From positions 1-42,169 of the forward strand of contig JAEZCZ010000044.1 in the NCBI GenBank assembly GCA_023433305.1: a stretch of DNA of 42,169 nt. Reading direction: 5' to 3'. This stretch comes from Pseudomonadota bacterium (GTDB lineage Bacteria > Pseudomonadota > Alphaproteobacteria > Sphingomonadales > Sphingomonadaceae). How positions within the stretch are numbered: the stretch's first letter is position 1; the number at the start of each line of letters is the position of its first letter. A model generated the notes under the pieces. It was given only the letters and a program-made list of their open reading frames with translations, was not told where the DNA came from and searched no databases. Below are positions 1 through 8,338 of the stretch, piece by piece. Both the position numbers and the translations under genes were made by a program.

Positions 1-977
1 GTCCGGAATTGGCCGCCAACAGGCGCGACGCGGTAGTCGGCATAATCCGCGAACCCGTCTTGGCCTGCGGCACCGAAGTTGCCGCAAGCGGCCGCGCCGG
101 GCGGCAACGTCCTGGTGTCCTGCGAGGATGGCAGCGGATTGCGGCAAACGAAGGTGTTGCCCGTATTGGCAGCCCGCACGAGCACGCCGTCACGCGTTTG
201 GTAGTTCGCGATCTGCATCCCATCCGCGCGGCTCTTGATCTGCGAGAATGCACCGCTGAACAGCAAGCCGAACCGGCCGTAGTCCGTGTCCCAGGTGTTG
301 CTCAGCAAGCCCGAGAAGGTCGGGGTCCATTCCTTCCGCAGATCGCCGTAATTCGCCTCGGCGCTAAAGCCGAGGTGAAATCCATTGTTGTCGAACGGCT
401 TACGAGTGTTGAGGTTGACCGTTCCCGCCAGTCCGCCTTCGATCATTTCGGCGGTAGCGTTCTTGTTGATGATGACCGAACCGAGAAGCTCGGACGGAAC
501 GTCCGCGAAATTGAGCGCTTGGCCACCGACGCCTGCCGCAAAGGCAGTTCGTCCGTTGAATTCCGATCGAACGAAATTCAGGCCGCGAACGGTGACGCCG
601 GAACCTTCGACCGAGAAGTGATCGGGGTCGTTCGAACCGGCAAAGCGGTTGATAGCAATGCCTGGGACGCGCTGAAGCGCCTCGGTAACCGAGCGATCCG
701 GCAATGCACCGATGTCCTCTGCCGTGATGGCATCGACGACCGTATCCGCATCACGTTTGATGGACTGCGAATTCGCGAGGCTTGCTCTTATGCCGGTGAC
801 GACAATAACGGAATCGCCATCGGCCGGTTCACTGGCCGCCGGCTCGTCCTGCGCTTGCGCGGTCGCGGAGGCGAGAAGGCAGCCGATCGCGACCAGCGAA
901 CCGCCGGCTTTCAGCGAATGGCGCATCGCGCTGAACAGATTCCCGTGCGAACCGGTATGGGTCGATTGCTCGGCCAC
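1..977 (-). CDS. TonB-dependent receptor, N-terminal part (cut by window start)
   Basis: Outer-membrane receptor that would import an oligosaccharide or other large ligand using TonB energy. About 325 codons are visible; the barrel C-terminus lies beyond base 1. After a hydrophobic signal segment ending in ATAQAQ comes a TonB-box-like stretch (DSVIVVTG), then a plug domain with the usual motifs (ALPDRSVTEALQRVPGI, VRGLNF, IEGGLAGTVNL). The wording matches the Xanthomonas/Caulobacter family of sugar-associated receptors. The start chosen is GTG at 977, preceded by GGGGAGG. ATG at 926 is an alternative that gives a shorter signal peptide. A LacI-type palindrome (998-1011) lies 20 nt upstream of the GTG. 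The gene is divergent from the halogenase operon, which suggests co-regulation. The substrate is unknown; the neighbouring glycosidases make a plant beta-glucan or xyloglucan fragment the best guess. Confidence 0.93.
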   Translation of the reverse strand, partial: MAEQSTHTGSHGNLFSAMRHSLKAGGSLVAIGCLLASATAQAQDEPAASEPADGDSVIVVTGIRASLANSQSIKRDADTVVDAITAEDIGALPDRSVTEALQRVPGIAINRFAGSNDPDHFSVEGSGVTVRGLNFVRSEFNGRTAFAAGVGGQALNFADVPSELLGSVIINKNATAEMIEGGLAGTVNLNTRKPFDNNGFHLGFSAEANYGDLRKEWTPTFSGLLSNTWDTDYGRFGLLFSGAFSQIKSRADGMQIANYQTRDGVLVRAANTGNTFVCRNPLPSSQDTRTLPPGAAACGNFGAAGQDGFADYADYRVAPVGGQFR

Positions 978-997
978 TCTTTATCCTCCCCCATGTC

Positions 998-1011
998 TGT
1001 TAGCGCTACCA
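998..1011. promoter_or_regulatory. LacI/GalR-type operator, copy 1
   Basis: The sequence TGTTAGCGCTACCA is a near-perfect 14-bp palindrome centred on a CpG. Four more copies occur in the window. It sits just upstream of the Shine-Dalgarno of the TonB receptor and 128 nt before the divergent halogenase gene, so a bound repressor could control both. That a LacI-family protein binds is inferred from the palindrome type. Confidence 0.75.
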
Positions 1012-1095
1012 TCTTTCCTCATTGGTGCACTAATCTGGGCATACGATAACTTGGCCCATCCCTATTGGCAAGGGCCGAAAACACAGCAATAATAA

Positions 1096-1117
1096 CGGAA
1101 AAATAGGCGGTTTTCCG
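1096..1117 (+). other. Inverted repeat in the leader of the halogenase operon
   Basis: CGGAAAA (1096-1102) and TTTTCCG (1111-1117) can form a 7-bp stem with an 8-nt loop, ending 22 nt before the first halogenase start. It could be an mRNA hairpin or a protein-binding site. No T-run follows, so it is not a typical terminator. Apart from this and operator copy 1, nothing clear is seen in 978-1139. Confidence 0.35.
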
Positions 1118-1139
1118 CGGGCGGGGGTCCGACATTATT

Positions 1140-2705
1140 ATGAATGATAGCGATAGCGCGGGAGCTCCGAATTCCCAGATCGGGCGAGTCGTCATCGTCG
1201 GCGGCGGCACGGCGGGATGGATGGCCGCGGCGGCGCTTTCGCGCTTTCTGGATAACGGCCGCCGGCAGATTCACCTCGTCGAATCCGATGCCATCGGCAC
1301 CGTCGGCGTCGGGGAGGCGACGATCCCGCCGATCCTCAATTTCAACGCGATGCTCGATCTCAACGAGAACGAGTTCCTTCGCGAGACCCAGGCTACCTTC
1401 AAGCTCGGCGTCGAGTTCGTGAACTGGGGCCGCAAGGGCGATCGCTACCTGCACCCGTTCGGCTTCTTCGGGCAGGACCTGCACGGCATTCCGTTCCACC
1501 AGCTCTGGCTGCGCGAGCGCGGGCGCGGCGATCCCGGCCACATCTCCGAGTACTGCATGAACGCGGCGGCCGCGCGGCTGGGCAAGTTCGGCCGCCCTTC
1601 GCGCAACACCCGTCCGCCGGTTAACGAGCTTCTTTACGCCTTCCACTTCGACGCCACACTCTACGCCCGCTTCCTGCGGCGCCGCGCCGAGGCCCATGGC
1701 GTGCGGCGCCACGAAGGCCGCATCGTCCACGTCCATCGCGACGGCGAGAGCGGCGACGTGACATCGGTCGAGCTCGAAGGCGGCGAGCGCATCGAGGGAG
1801 ACCTGTTCGTCGATTGCTCGGGCTTTCGAGCGCTGCTGATCGGCGAGACGCTTGGCGTAGGCTACGAGGACTGGAGCCACTGGCTGCCGGTCGACCGGGC
1901 CATCCCCGTCCCGACCACCAACATCGCCCCGACCGATCCGTTCACCCGGTGCACCGCGCACGGGGCAGGCTGGCAGTGGCGCATCCCGTTGCAACACCGC
2001 ACCGGCAACGGCCACGTCTATTGCAGCGCCTTCATGGACGACGACGAGGCCGAGCGCATCGTGATGGGCAACCTCGAAGGGGAACCGTTCGGCAGCCGGC
2101 GGGTGATCCGCTTCACCACCGGGCGCCGCAAGCAGGCCTGGAGCCACAACGTCGTCTGCATCGGCCTATCGTCGGGCTTCCTCGAACCGTTGGAGTCGAC
2201 CAGCATCCACCTGATCCAGAACGGTATCCAGCGGCTGCTGGCGCTGTTTCCCGGGCGTCCGATCAGCCCGCTCGAGCGCGACGAGTACAACCGCGGGATG
2301 CAGGATCTTTACGAGGACATCCGCGACTTCATCGTGCTGCACTACAAGGCGACACAGCGCGACGACACGCCGTTCTGGCGCTACGTACGCGATATGGAGG
2401 TCTCCGATGCGCTCAAGCGCAAGATGGAGCTGTGGCGGCTGCACGGCCGGATCTTCCGCGAAGGGGCCGAACTGTTCGGCACGACGAGTTGGGTGGCGGT
2501 GATGCTCGGGCAGAACCTCTGGCCCGAGAATTACGATCCGATCGTCGACACGCTCGACGAGCACAAGGTCGCGCAGGCGATGGCCGAGATGCGCGATCGA
2601 TACCGCGAGGCGGCGGATGCATTGCCGACCCAGCAGGAGTTCCTCCGCCAGGCCGGTGCCTGGGCGAGCGACGACGTTCGCCCGCAGGCGGCCGTCGCGC
2701 AATGA
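1140..2705 (+). CDS. Flavin-dependent tryptophan halogenase family protein (Hal1)
   Basis: PF04820-type FADH2-dependent halogenase of 521 aa, close to the usual 500-540. It has the FAD-binding GGGTAGWM near residues 21-28 and the catalytic lysine K88 in ATFKLG (equivalent to PrnA K79). The halogenase signature WQWRIP spans 278-283, and E352 in EPLESTS corresponds to PrnA E346. All key residues for hypohalous-acid chemistry are present, so an active enzyme is expected; it needs an FADH2 supplier not seen here. The substrate is unknown. Related genes beside TonB receptors are annotated as tryptophan halogenases, and some such enzymes (BrvH type) brominate indole in vitro. The Shine-Dalgarno is weak (GGGGG about 12 nt before ATG). 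It is first in a tightly coupled operon: its stop overlaps the next start as ATGA. Confidence 0.9.
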   Translation: MNDSDSAGAPNSQIGRVVIVGGGTAGWMAAAALSRFLDNGRRQIHLVESDAIGTVGVGEATIPPILNFNAMLDLNENEFLRETQATFKLGVEFVNWGRKGDRYLHPFGFFGQDLHGIPFHQLWLRERGRGDPGHISEYCMNAAAARLGKFGRPSRNTRPPVNELLYAFHFDATLYARFLRRRAEAHGVRRHEGRIVHVHRDGESGDVTSVELEGGERIEGDLFVDCSGFRALLIGETLGVGYEDWSHWLPVDRAIPVPTTNIAPTDPFTRCTAHGAGWQWRIPLQHRTGNGHVYCSAFMDDDEAERIVMGNLEGEPFGSRRVIRFTTGRRKQAWSHNVVCIGLSSGFLEPLESTSIHLIQNGIQRLLALFPGRPISPLERDEYNRGMQDLYEDIRDFIVLHYKATQRDDTPFWRYVRDMEVSDALKRKMELWRLHGRIFREGAELFGTTSWVAVMLGQNLWPENYDPIVDTLDEHKVAQAMAEMRDRYREAADALPTQQEFLRQAGAWASDDVRPQAAVAQ

Positions 2706-4237
2706 GGGAAGACGCGATCCGCAACGTCGTCATAGTCGGTGGGGGCACCTCCGGCTGGATGACGGCCGCGGCATTGGCGAAAATCATGGGCGCGATGCCC
2801 GGCCTGTCGATCCGGCTCGTCGAGAGCGAGGCGATCGGCACGGTCGGCGTAGGCGAGGCGACGATCCCGCAGATCAACCTGTTCAACGCGATGCTCGGGC
2901 TCGACGAGATGGAGTTCGTCCGCGAGACCCACGCGACCTACAAGCTCGGCATCGAGTTCGTCGACTGGACGCGCATCGGCCATCGCTACATCCACCCGTT
3001 CGGGTTCCACGGCATCGACATGATGGGGGTGAGCTTCCATCACCACTGGCTGAAGGGTCAGCGGGCCGGAGATACCAGCCGGCTCGACGAGTATGCGATC
3101 TCGGCCGTCGCCGCGAAGGCGGACAAGTTCATGTGGCCTCAGCCGAACCAGCCACGCTCACCCTTGTCCAAGCTCGGCTACGCGTTCCAGTTCGACGCCG
3201 GCCGCTACGCGCGCTTCTAGCGCCGTTACGCCGAGGAGCGCGGCGCCACCCGCACAGAAGGGCGGATCGTCGAAGTCGAACAGCACCCCGAGAGCGGCTT
3301 CGTCACCGCGGTCAAGCTCGAGAACGGCGGCCGCGTGGAAGGCGATCTTTTCATCGACTGCTCCGGCTTCCGCGCGCTGCTGATCGGGCAGGCGCTCGGC
3401 GTCGGCTTCGTGGACTGGAGCGAATGGCTGCCGTGCGACCGCGCGGTCGCGATCCCCTGCACGCTGGCCGGAGACCGGCAGCCGCTGACCCGCTCGACCG
3501 CGCGCCCCTCAGGATGGCAATGGCGCATCCCGCTCCAGCACCGCGTCGGCAACGGCCACGTGTACTGTTCGGACTACATGGGCGAGGACGAGGCAACCGC
3601 GCTCCTGCTCGCCAACCTCGACGGCGAGCCGCTCGCCGCGCCGAACCAGCTTCGCTTCAAGGCCGGGCACCGCGCGAAGGCTTGGGAGAAAAACGTCATC
3701 GCGCTCGGTCTTTCGGGAGGCTTCCTCGAGCCGCTCGAGTCGACCTCGATCCACCTCGTGCAATCGGGCATCGCCCGGCTGATGACGCTGTTCCCGACCC
3801 GCGCTTTCAAGCAGACCGAGATCGATCGCTACAATCAGATGACCGAGCAGGAGTATGTGGACATCCGCGACTTCCTGGTGCTGCATTACAGCGCGACCGA
3901 GCGCGACGACACGCCGTTCTGGAACTACTGCCGCAACATCGCGCCGCCCGCGGGGCTGGCCGAGAAGCTCGAGATGTTCCGCTCCTCGGGCAGGGTGTTC
4001 CGCGAGCACAACGAACTGTTCACCGAGACGAGCTGGGAATCGGTCCTGATCGGTCAGGGGGTCGTCCCCGGCGGCTACCATCCCGCGGCCGACCTGCTGA
4101 GCGACGAGGAGACGCTCAAGCGTCTCGCCTCGATCCGGCAGACGATCGCCAGCACCGTTGAGCAAATGCCGACGCAGGAGGAGTTCCTTCGCGACAACGG
4201 CGGCGCCATCGATCCTGCGATGCAGCTCACCGCATGA
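2702..4237 (+). pseudogene. Flavin-dependent halogenase (Hal2) interrupted by an in-frame amber stop
   Basis: A second PF04820 halogenase, a close paralogue of Hal1. The ATG overlaps the Hal1 stop as ATGA. The reading frame is 511 codons, but codon 173 (bases 3218-3220) is TAG. Before it are GGGTSGWM and catalytic K81. After it, in the same frame and with no other stop, come GDLFIDCSGF, the WQWRIP signature and EPLESTS. In Hal1 the matching position is Leu (ARFLRR), so one change from TTG would explain the stop. The truncated 172-aa product would hold only part of the FAD domain and no active site. Internal GTG at 3335 could restart but would lack the FAD motif. Explanations are a recent pseudogene, a base-call error or stop readthrough. 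The intact downstream frame and family motifs say the lesion is very young or not real. Confidence 0.85.
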
Positions 4238-5244
4238 CCGCCCTCCCCCCGCCCCGGCCGATCGCTGAGGCGGAACCGGTCGACTTCGCCCGCTTCCACG
4301 CGGAGATCAGGCCCGCGGGAGAGCCCGTCGTCATGCGCGGGCTCGCAGGCGACTGGCCCGGCGTGGAAGCCGCACGAGCAGGCGATCAGGCCATGGTTCG
4401 TTACCTGCTCGGCTTCGGTCCGACCCGCCAAGTCGGCGGAATCATGCTCCCAGCCGAAGCCGAGGGACGGTTCTTCTACAATGCCGAGCTGACCGGCTTC
4501 AATTTCACCCCCCACCAAGGGCGGCTCGAGGCCTTTCTCCACGAACTGCTGCGAGTGGCGGCCGAGCCGAGGCCGGCGGGAATGGCGGTCCAGTCCGAGC
4601 GCATCGCGGACCTCTTGCCGGGCTTCATCGCGGCCAACCCGATGCCGCTCGTGCCCGATGTCGCGCCGCGCATCTGGATCGGCAACCGCATCCGCGTCGC
4701 GCCGCACTACGACCTGATGGAGAACGTCGGGGTGTGCCTTGCGGGGCGGCGCCGGTTCACGCTGTTCCCGCCCGACCAGTTGCCTAATCTCTATCCCGGC
4801 CCGTTCGAGCTGACCCCAGCAGGCACCCCGGTCTCGATGGTCGACCCGCAGGCTCCGGACCTCGAACGCTATCCGCGCTTCGCCGAAGCCTGGAACCATG
4901 CGCGGCAAGCGACGCTGGAGCCGGGAGACGCGCTATACATACCCTACGCCTGGTGGCACGGCGTGGACGCGCTCGAACCGCTCTCGATCCTGGTCAACTA
5001 CTGGTGGAACGAAGCGCCGGAGGGCAGCGGCGGCGGGTACGACGCGCTGCTCCACGCGATGCTGTCCTACCGCCACCTTCCGCCCGACGAGCGCGCGGTG
5101 TGGCGCACGGTGTTCGAGCATTACGTGTTCGGCGATGCGGACCCCGCGGAGCATCTTCCGCCCCACGCAAAGGGAGTCATGGGCCCGCCGAGCCCGCGCT
5201 TGTTCGGCCGCATGCGCGAGATGCTGCGGCGGACGCTCGCCTAG
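4234..5244 (+). CDS. Cupin-like JmjC-type (Cupin_8) 2-oxoglutarate/Fe(II) oxygenase
   Basis: 336 aa. A JmjC/Cupin_8 fold is indicated by the iron-binding facial triad H158-Y-D160 and distal H242 in AWWHGV, with LEPGDALYIPYAWWH typical of this family. Members hydroxylate protein side chains or small molecules using 2-oxoglutarate and oxygen. The start overlaps the Hal2 stop as ATGA, so it is translated from the same mRNA as the halogenases; polarity from the Hal2 amber codon could reduce its expression. Cupin-like proteins of this type recur next to tryptophan halogenases and TonB receptors in Caulobacterales and Sphingomonadales, with no assigned function. Its stop and that of the convergent Hal4 gene share the bases CTAG. 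The fold is seen clearly; the substrate is not. Confidence 0.85.
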   Translation: MTALPPPRPIAEAEPVDFARFHAEIRPAGEPVVMRGLAGDWPGVEAARAGDQAMVRYLLGFGPTRQVGGIMLPAEAEGRFFYNAELTGFNFTPHQGRLEAFLHELLRVAAEPRPAGMAVQSERIADLLPGFIAANPMPLVPDVAPRIWIGNRIRVAPHYDLMENVGVCLAGRRRFTLFPPDQLPNLYPGPFELTPAGTPVSMVDPQAPDLERYPRFAEAWNHARQATLEPGDALYIPYAWWHGVDALEPLSILVNYWWNEAPEGSGGGYDALLHAMLSYRHLPPDERAVWRTVFEHYVFGDADPAEHLPPHAKGVMGPPSPRLFGRMREMLRRTLA

Positions 5245-6695
5245 CCGCCGAGCAACTCGCGCAGCCAGGAACCGTAGGGCGGGACACCCTGTAAGACCGC
5301 TTGCGCACGGGCGGCGAAGGCGCTCGCGGCCTGTTCCGCTTCGCGCGGATCCGCCGCCAGAACCAGCGCGCTCTCGCCCGCGCGATGGCCCAGCGCCTGG
5401 AGCAGCGCGGTCAACTCCTGCGCCAGAAGCGGATTTTCATCGGAGAACGGCAGCCGCCCGCGGCGCGTGTACTGGTCGAGCGCGAGGACTAGTTCGGGCG
5501 ACTGGTCGAGCATACCGAGGTGCGCCGCGGCCGGCGCGGCGTAGTGAGCGCCGAGAAGGTCGCGCACTCGGTCGGCCATCAGCGCGGCACGGCGATTGAA
5601 TTCGACGCGCTCGTGGTGATCGACCTCCCTGCCGGGCAGGAGCTCGAGCAGCAACGCAAGCTGGCGGTGCGCGAGGTCGAGGTTGAACCAGCCGAGCGGC
5701 TCGAAATGCGCTGCGGCGTCGCCGAGCGCGACGACGTTGCCGCACCAGGCTTCGCGCGCACGGCCGGGCGCGAGCGGCACGACGTCTATCTGCTCGACCG
5801 GCAGCGCCGCGTAGGCAGCCTCGCGCGTCGTGCCTTGGATCATCGCGAGCACGGCCTGACGCCCGTCGCGGCCAGCCAATTCGGACAGCCATCCGACCGG
5901 CGTCAGCGTAATCCGGTCCTCGAGCGTCAGCACCGGCTCGCGTGGCTGGTCGAACATCAGCGCCCGGATCGGAAGAGCGCGGCTCCAGTCCTCGCGAACA
6001 TAGCCGGGAAGGGCCGAAAGCAGCGCGGACGCAGGACCGGTGCAGTCGACGAACAGGTCCGCCTCGACGGCGTCCATGCCGTCGACGAGCACGGCCGCGA
6101 TCCCGCCCCTGTCGTCGGGCCGCAAGCCCAGCAGCGCGCCGCGCACATGCCGCACGCCGATCCGCTGTGCCTCGCCCACCAGCACATCGCGATAGGCCGG
6201 CACGTTCCAGCGCAGGGCATAGTCGAGCTCGGCGAGCGCCGATCCTTCGGAGCCGGAAGGCGGCTCGAACCTTCCAGCGGCGGCCAGGATTTCGGCGAGC
6301 GAGCCCGGCGGCGCGGCTGCCGTCTCGTTGCGCGGACCGATGCCCCAGGCGCGCGCAAAACCGGTCCGGAGCCGCGGGTCCGTTGCCGCGCCGTAGGGCG
6401 CGGTGCCTTCCTGGCCCGGCCCGCCCCATCCGCGATAACGCATGACGAGCCGATGGCTCGCCCCCGCCTCGCGCACCAGCCTTTCCTCGCCGATGCCGAG
6501 CCGGTCGTGCAGCTTGTTGGTGAACGGCAGCGCGGTCGGCATGCGGTCCGCGATGGCGGCCGGATCGGGAGGGGTGCCGATGACCAGCACATCGCACGCA
6601 GGCAGCGCGCGCTTGAGCGCGATCGCGGCGAGCGCGCCGACCTGGCCGTCGCCCGCCACCACGATGCGGCGGGCAAGTTCGCGCGGCTCGCTCAC
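5241..6695 (-). CDS. Degenerate flavin-dependent halogenase paralogue (Hal4), probably catalytically inactive
   Basis: 484 aa. Overall architecture and several blocks recall PF04820 halogenases: ADLFVDCTGPASALL in place of GDLFVDCSGFRALL, GNVVALGDAAAHFEPL in place of the VGLSSGFLEPL block, and EFNRRAALMADRVRDLLGAHY. The key residues are gone. The glycine-rich FAD motif has become VAGDGQVGALAA, no K-L-G lysine motif is found, WxWxIP is missing, and PLESTS is replaced by PLGWFNL. The frame is open over its full length with a normal composition, so it is kept as a protein rather than decaying. The ATG overlaps the Hal3 stop as ATGA on the minus strand, so the two are co-translated. It may be a partner or regulatory subunit for Hal3, or an oxidoreductase with changed chemistry. 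Homology is fairly sure; function is not. Confidence 0.75.
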   Translation of the reverse strand: MSEPRELARRIVVAGDGQVGALAAIALKRALPACDVLVIGTPPDPAAIADRMPTALPFTNKLHDRLGIGEERLVREAGASHRLVMRYRGWGGPGQEGTAPYGAATDPRLRTGFARAWGIGPRNETAAAPPGSLAEILAAAGRFEPPSGSEGSALAELDYALRWNVPAYRDVLVGEAQRIGVRHVRGALLGLRPDDRGGIAAVLVDGMDAVEADLFVDCTGPASALLSALPGYVREDWSRALPIRALMFDQPREPVLTLEDRITLTPVGWLSELAGRDGRQAVLAMIQGTTREAAYAALPVEQIDVVPLAPGRAREAWCGNVVALGDAAAHFEPLGWFNLDLAHRQLALLLELLPGREVDHHERVEFNRRAALMADRVRDLLGAHYAAPAAAHLGMLDQSPELVLALDQYTRRGRLPFSDENPLLAQELTALLQALGHRAGESALVLAADPREAEQAASAFAARAQAVLQGVPPYGSWLRELLGG

Positions 6696-8215
6696 GGCAT
6701 CGCCGCCAGACGCTCGGTGCGGCCGTTCAGATATGCGCGGTGTCCGGGCATTCCGGCGACTTCCTGGCGGATCGCCTGGCGCAAGGAATCCATCGCCCGC
6801 TCGACCCGCTCAGGATCAGGGATCGCCGCGCGCGGATCGTGCCGGCGCGGCATGTAGCCCTGCCCGACATAGACCGCGATCCAGCTCGCATCGTAGAACA
6901 GCCCGTCGGCATATCGCTCGACCCGTCCGGTCTCGCGCCACAGCTCCATCTTGCCCTTGAGCGTGTCGGGCACTTCCATCGTGCGGACGTGGTTCCAGAA
7001 CTCGGAATCGTCGCGCACGGTGGCATGGTAATGAAGGATCAGGAAGTCGCGGACACGGTCGTACTCCATGTCGACCAGTCGATTGAACTCGTCGCGATCG
7101 CGCGGATCGATCAATCCGCCGACCGGGAACAGCTCGATCAGGTAGGTGATCGCCATCTGCGCGAGATAGATCGAGGTCGACTCGAGCGGCTCGAGGAAGC
7201 CGCTGGCGAGCCCGACGGCGACCACGTTGTGGCTCCACGAGCGGCTGCGTCGGCCGGCCCGGAAGCGAAGCACACGCGGGTCGGCGAGCGGCTCTCCTTC
7301 GGCTGCGGCGGCAATCTTCGCGCAGGCCTCGTCCTCCGAGAGGAACGCGCTCGAGAACACGTAGCCGTTGCCGACGCGGTGCTGCAGTGGGATGCGCCAG
7401 CGCCAGCCTCCGGGCATGCCGATGACCTGGGTGTAAGGCTCGATCTCGTCCCGCACGTAAGCGCACGGCATCGCGGCCGCGCGGTCGCACAGCAGCCACT
7501 GGGACCAGTCCTCCCATTCCTCGCCGAGCGTCTGCCCGAGCAGGAGCGAACGGAAGCCCGAACAGTCGACGAACAGGTCGCCGTCGATCGTGCGGCCGTC
7601 TTCGAGCACGAGCGTGCTGACGTTGCCGTTGGCCGGGTCCTGGCGGACCGCGACGACTTTGCCCTCGGTTCGCTTGACCCCGATGCCGAGACCGAATTCG
7701 CGCATGAACGGGCCGAACAGCGTCGCGTCGAACTGGTAGGCGTATCCGTAGGTCGAAGCGAGGCTTGTATCGTCGGCCGGCGGGCAGAACTTGTTGGCGA
7801 GTGAGGCCTCGACTGCGAGCGAATAGCTGCCGAGTGGGCCGGCGCGCCCCTGCCGCTGCAGCTCGAGCCAGTAGTGATGGAAGCCGACGCCCGCGAATTC
7901 CTCGCCGAAGCTGCCGAACGGGTGGACGTAGCTTTCGCCGATGCTCCCGAAGTCGCGAAAATCGATGCCCAGCTTGTAGGTGGCGTGAGTCGCCTTCATG
8001 AAAGCGGCCTCGTCGATACCGAGCCGCTCCACGAAGCCGCGGATGTGCGGAAGGGTGGCTTCGCCGACACCGACGATCCCGATGTCCTGGCTCTCGACCA
8101 GCTCGACTTCGACGAGATCGCCGAGCAGCTTGGCCAGGGCGGCCGCGCTCATCCATCCGGCGGTCCCGCCGCCGAGCACGACGACCTTGACCGGCTTCGG
8201 CTTGTTCAACGCCAT
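6692..8215 (-). CDS. Flavin-dependent tryptophan halogenase family protein (Hal3)
   Basis: 507 aa with a complete halogenase motif set: GGGTAGWM near residue 16, catalytic lysine K81 in ATYKLG, WRWRIP, and EPLESTSIYL with the catalytic glutamate. It is as close to Hal1/Hal2 in layout as they are to each other. It lies downstream of the MFS sugar porter on the same strand (gap of 123 nt holding hairpin repeats) and upstream of Hal4 with an ATGA overlap. It is therefore probably expressed from the operator-controlled porter promoter. The ribosome-binding site is weak (GGTCGCTGAA before ATG). An active enzyme is expected; the substrate is unknown. Confidence 0.9.
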   Translation of the reverse strand: MALNKPKPVKVVVLGGGTAGWMSAAALAKLLGDLVEVELVESQDIGIVGVGEATLPHIRGFVERLGIDEAAFMKATHATYKLGIDFRDFGSIGESYVHPFGSFGEEFAGVGFHHYWLELQRQGRAGPLGSYSLAVEASLANKFCPPADDTSLASTYGYAYQFDATLFGPFMREFGLGIGVKRTEGKVVAVRQDPANGNVSTLVLEDGRTIDGDLFVDCSGFRSLLLGQTLGEEWEDWSQWLLCDRAAAMPCAYVRDEIEPYTQVIGMPGGWRWRIPLQHRVGNGYVFSSAFLSEDEACAKIAAAAEGEPLADPRVLRFRAGRRSRSWSHNVVAVGLASGFLEPLESTSIYLAQMAITYLIELFPVGGLIDPRDRDEFNRLVDMEYDRVRDFLILHYHATVRDDSEFWNHVRTMEVPDTLKGKMELWRETGRVERYADGLFYDASWIAVYVGQGYMPRRHDPRAAIPDPERVERAMDSLRQAIRQEVAGMPGHRAYLNGRTERLAAMP

Positions 8216-8268
8216 TTCAGCGACCCCGGCATTGCAGCCCTTCCCCTCTCCCAGTGCGGAAGAGGTCG

Positions 8269-8330
8269 GGGGAGGGCATGTTACCCCCCAGTAACTGCCC
8301 TCCCCTCACCCCTCCCGCAAGCGGGAGGGG
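8269..8330. repeat. Two adjacent GC-rich palindromes between MFS porter and Hal3 (REP-like)
   Basis: The first hairpin pairs GGGGAGGGCA (8269-8278) with TGCCCTCCCC (8296-8305) and adds an inner GTTAC/GTAAC stem. The second pairs CCCCTCCCG (8309-8317) with CGGGAGGGG (8322-8330) around a CAAG loop. The plus strand runs into TTT after the second, but transcription here should be on the minus strand, where no T-run follows. It may partly stop or stabilise the porter transcript before Hal3. Nothing else is seen in 8216-8338. Confidence 0.6.
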
Positions 8331-8338
8331 TTTAGCCT

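Noticed and set aside
3218..3220. Pyrrolysine or other programmed TAG recoding in Hal2
   Set aside because: No recoding machinery is known for this group and homologues have Leu there. A mutation or error is simpler; readthrough is kept only as a testable option.
8309..8333. Rho-independent terminator on the plus strand (stem plus TTT)
   Set aside because: No plus-strand gene ends here; both neighbours are on the minus strand and no T-run follows in that direction.
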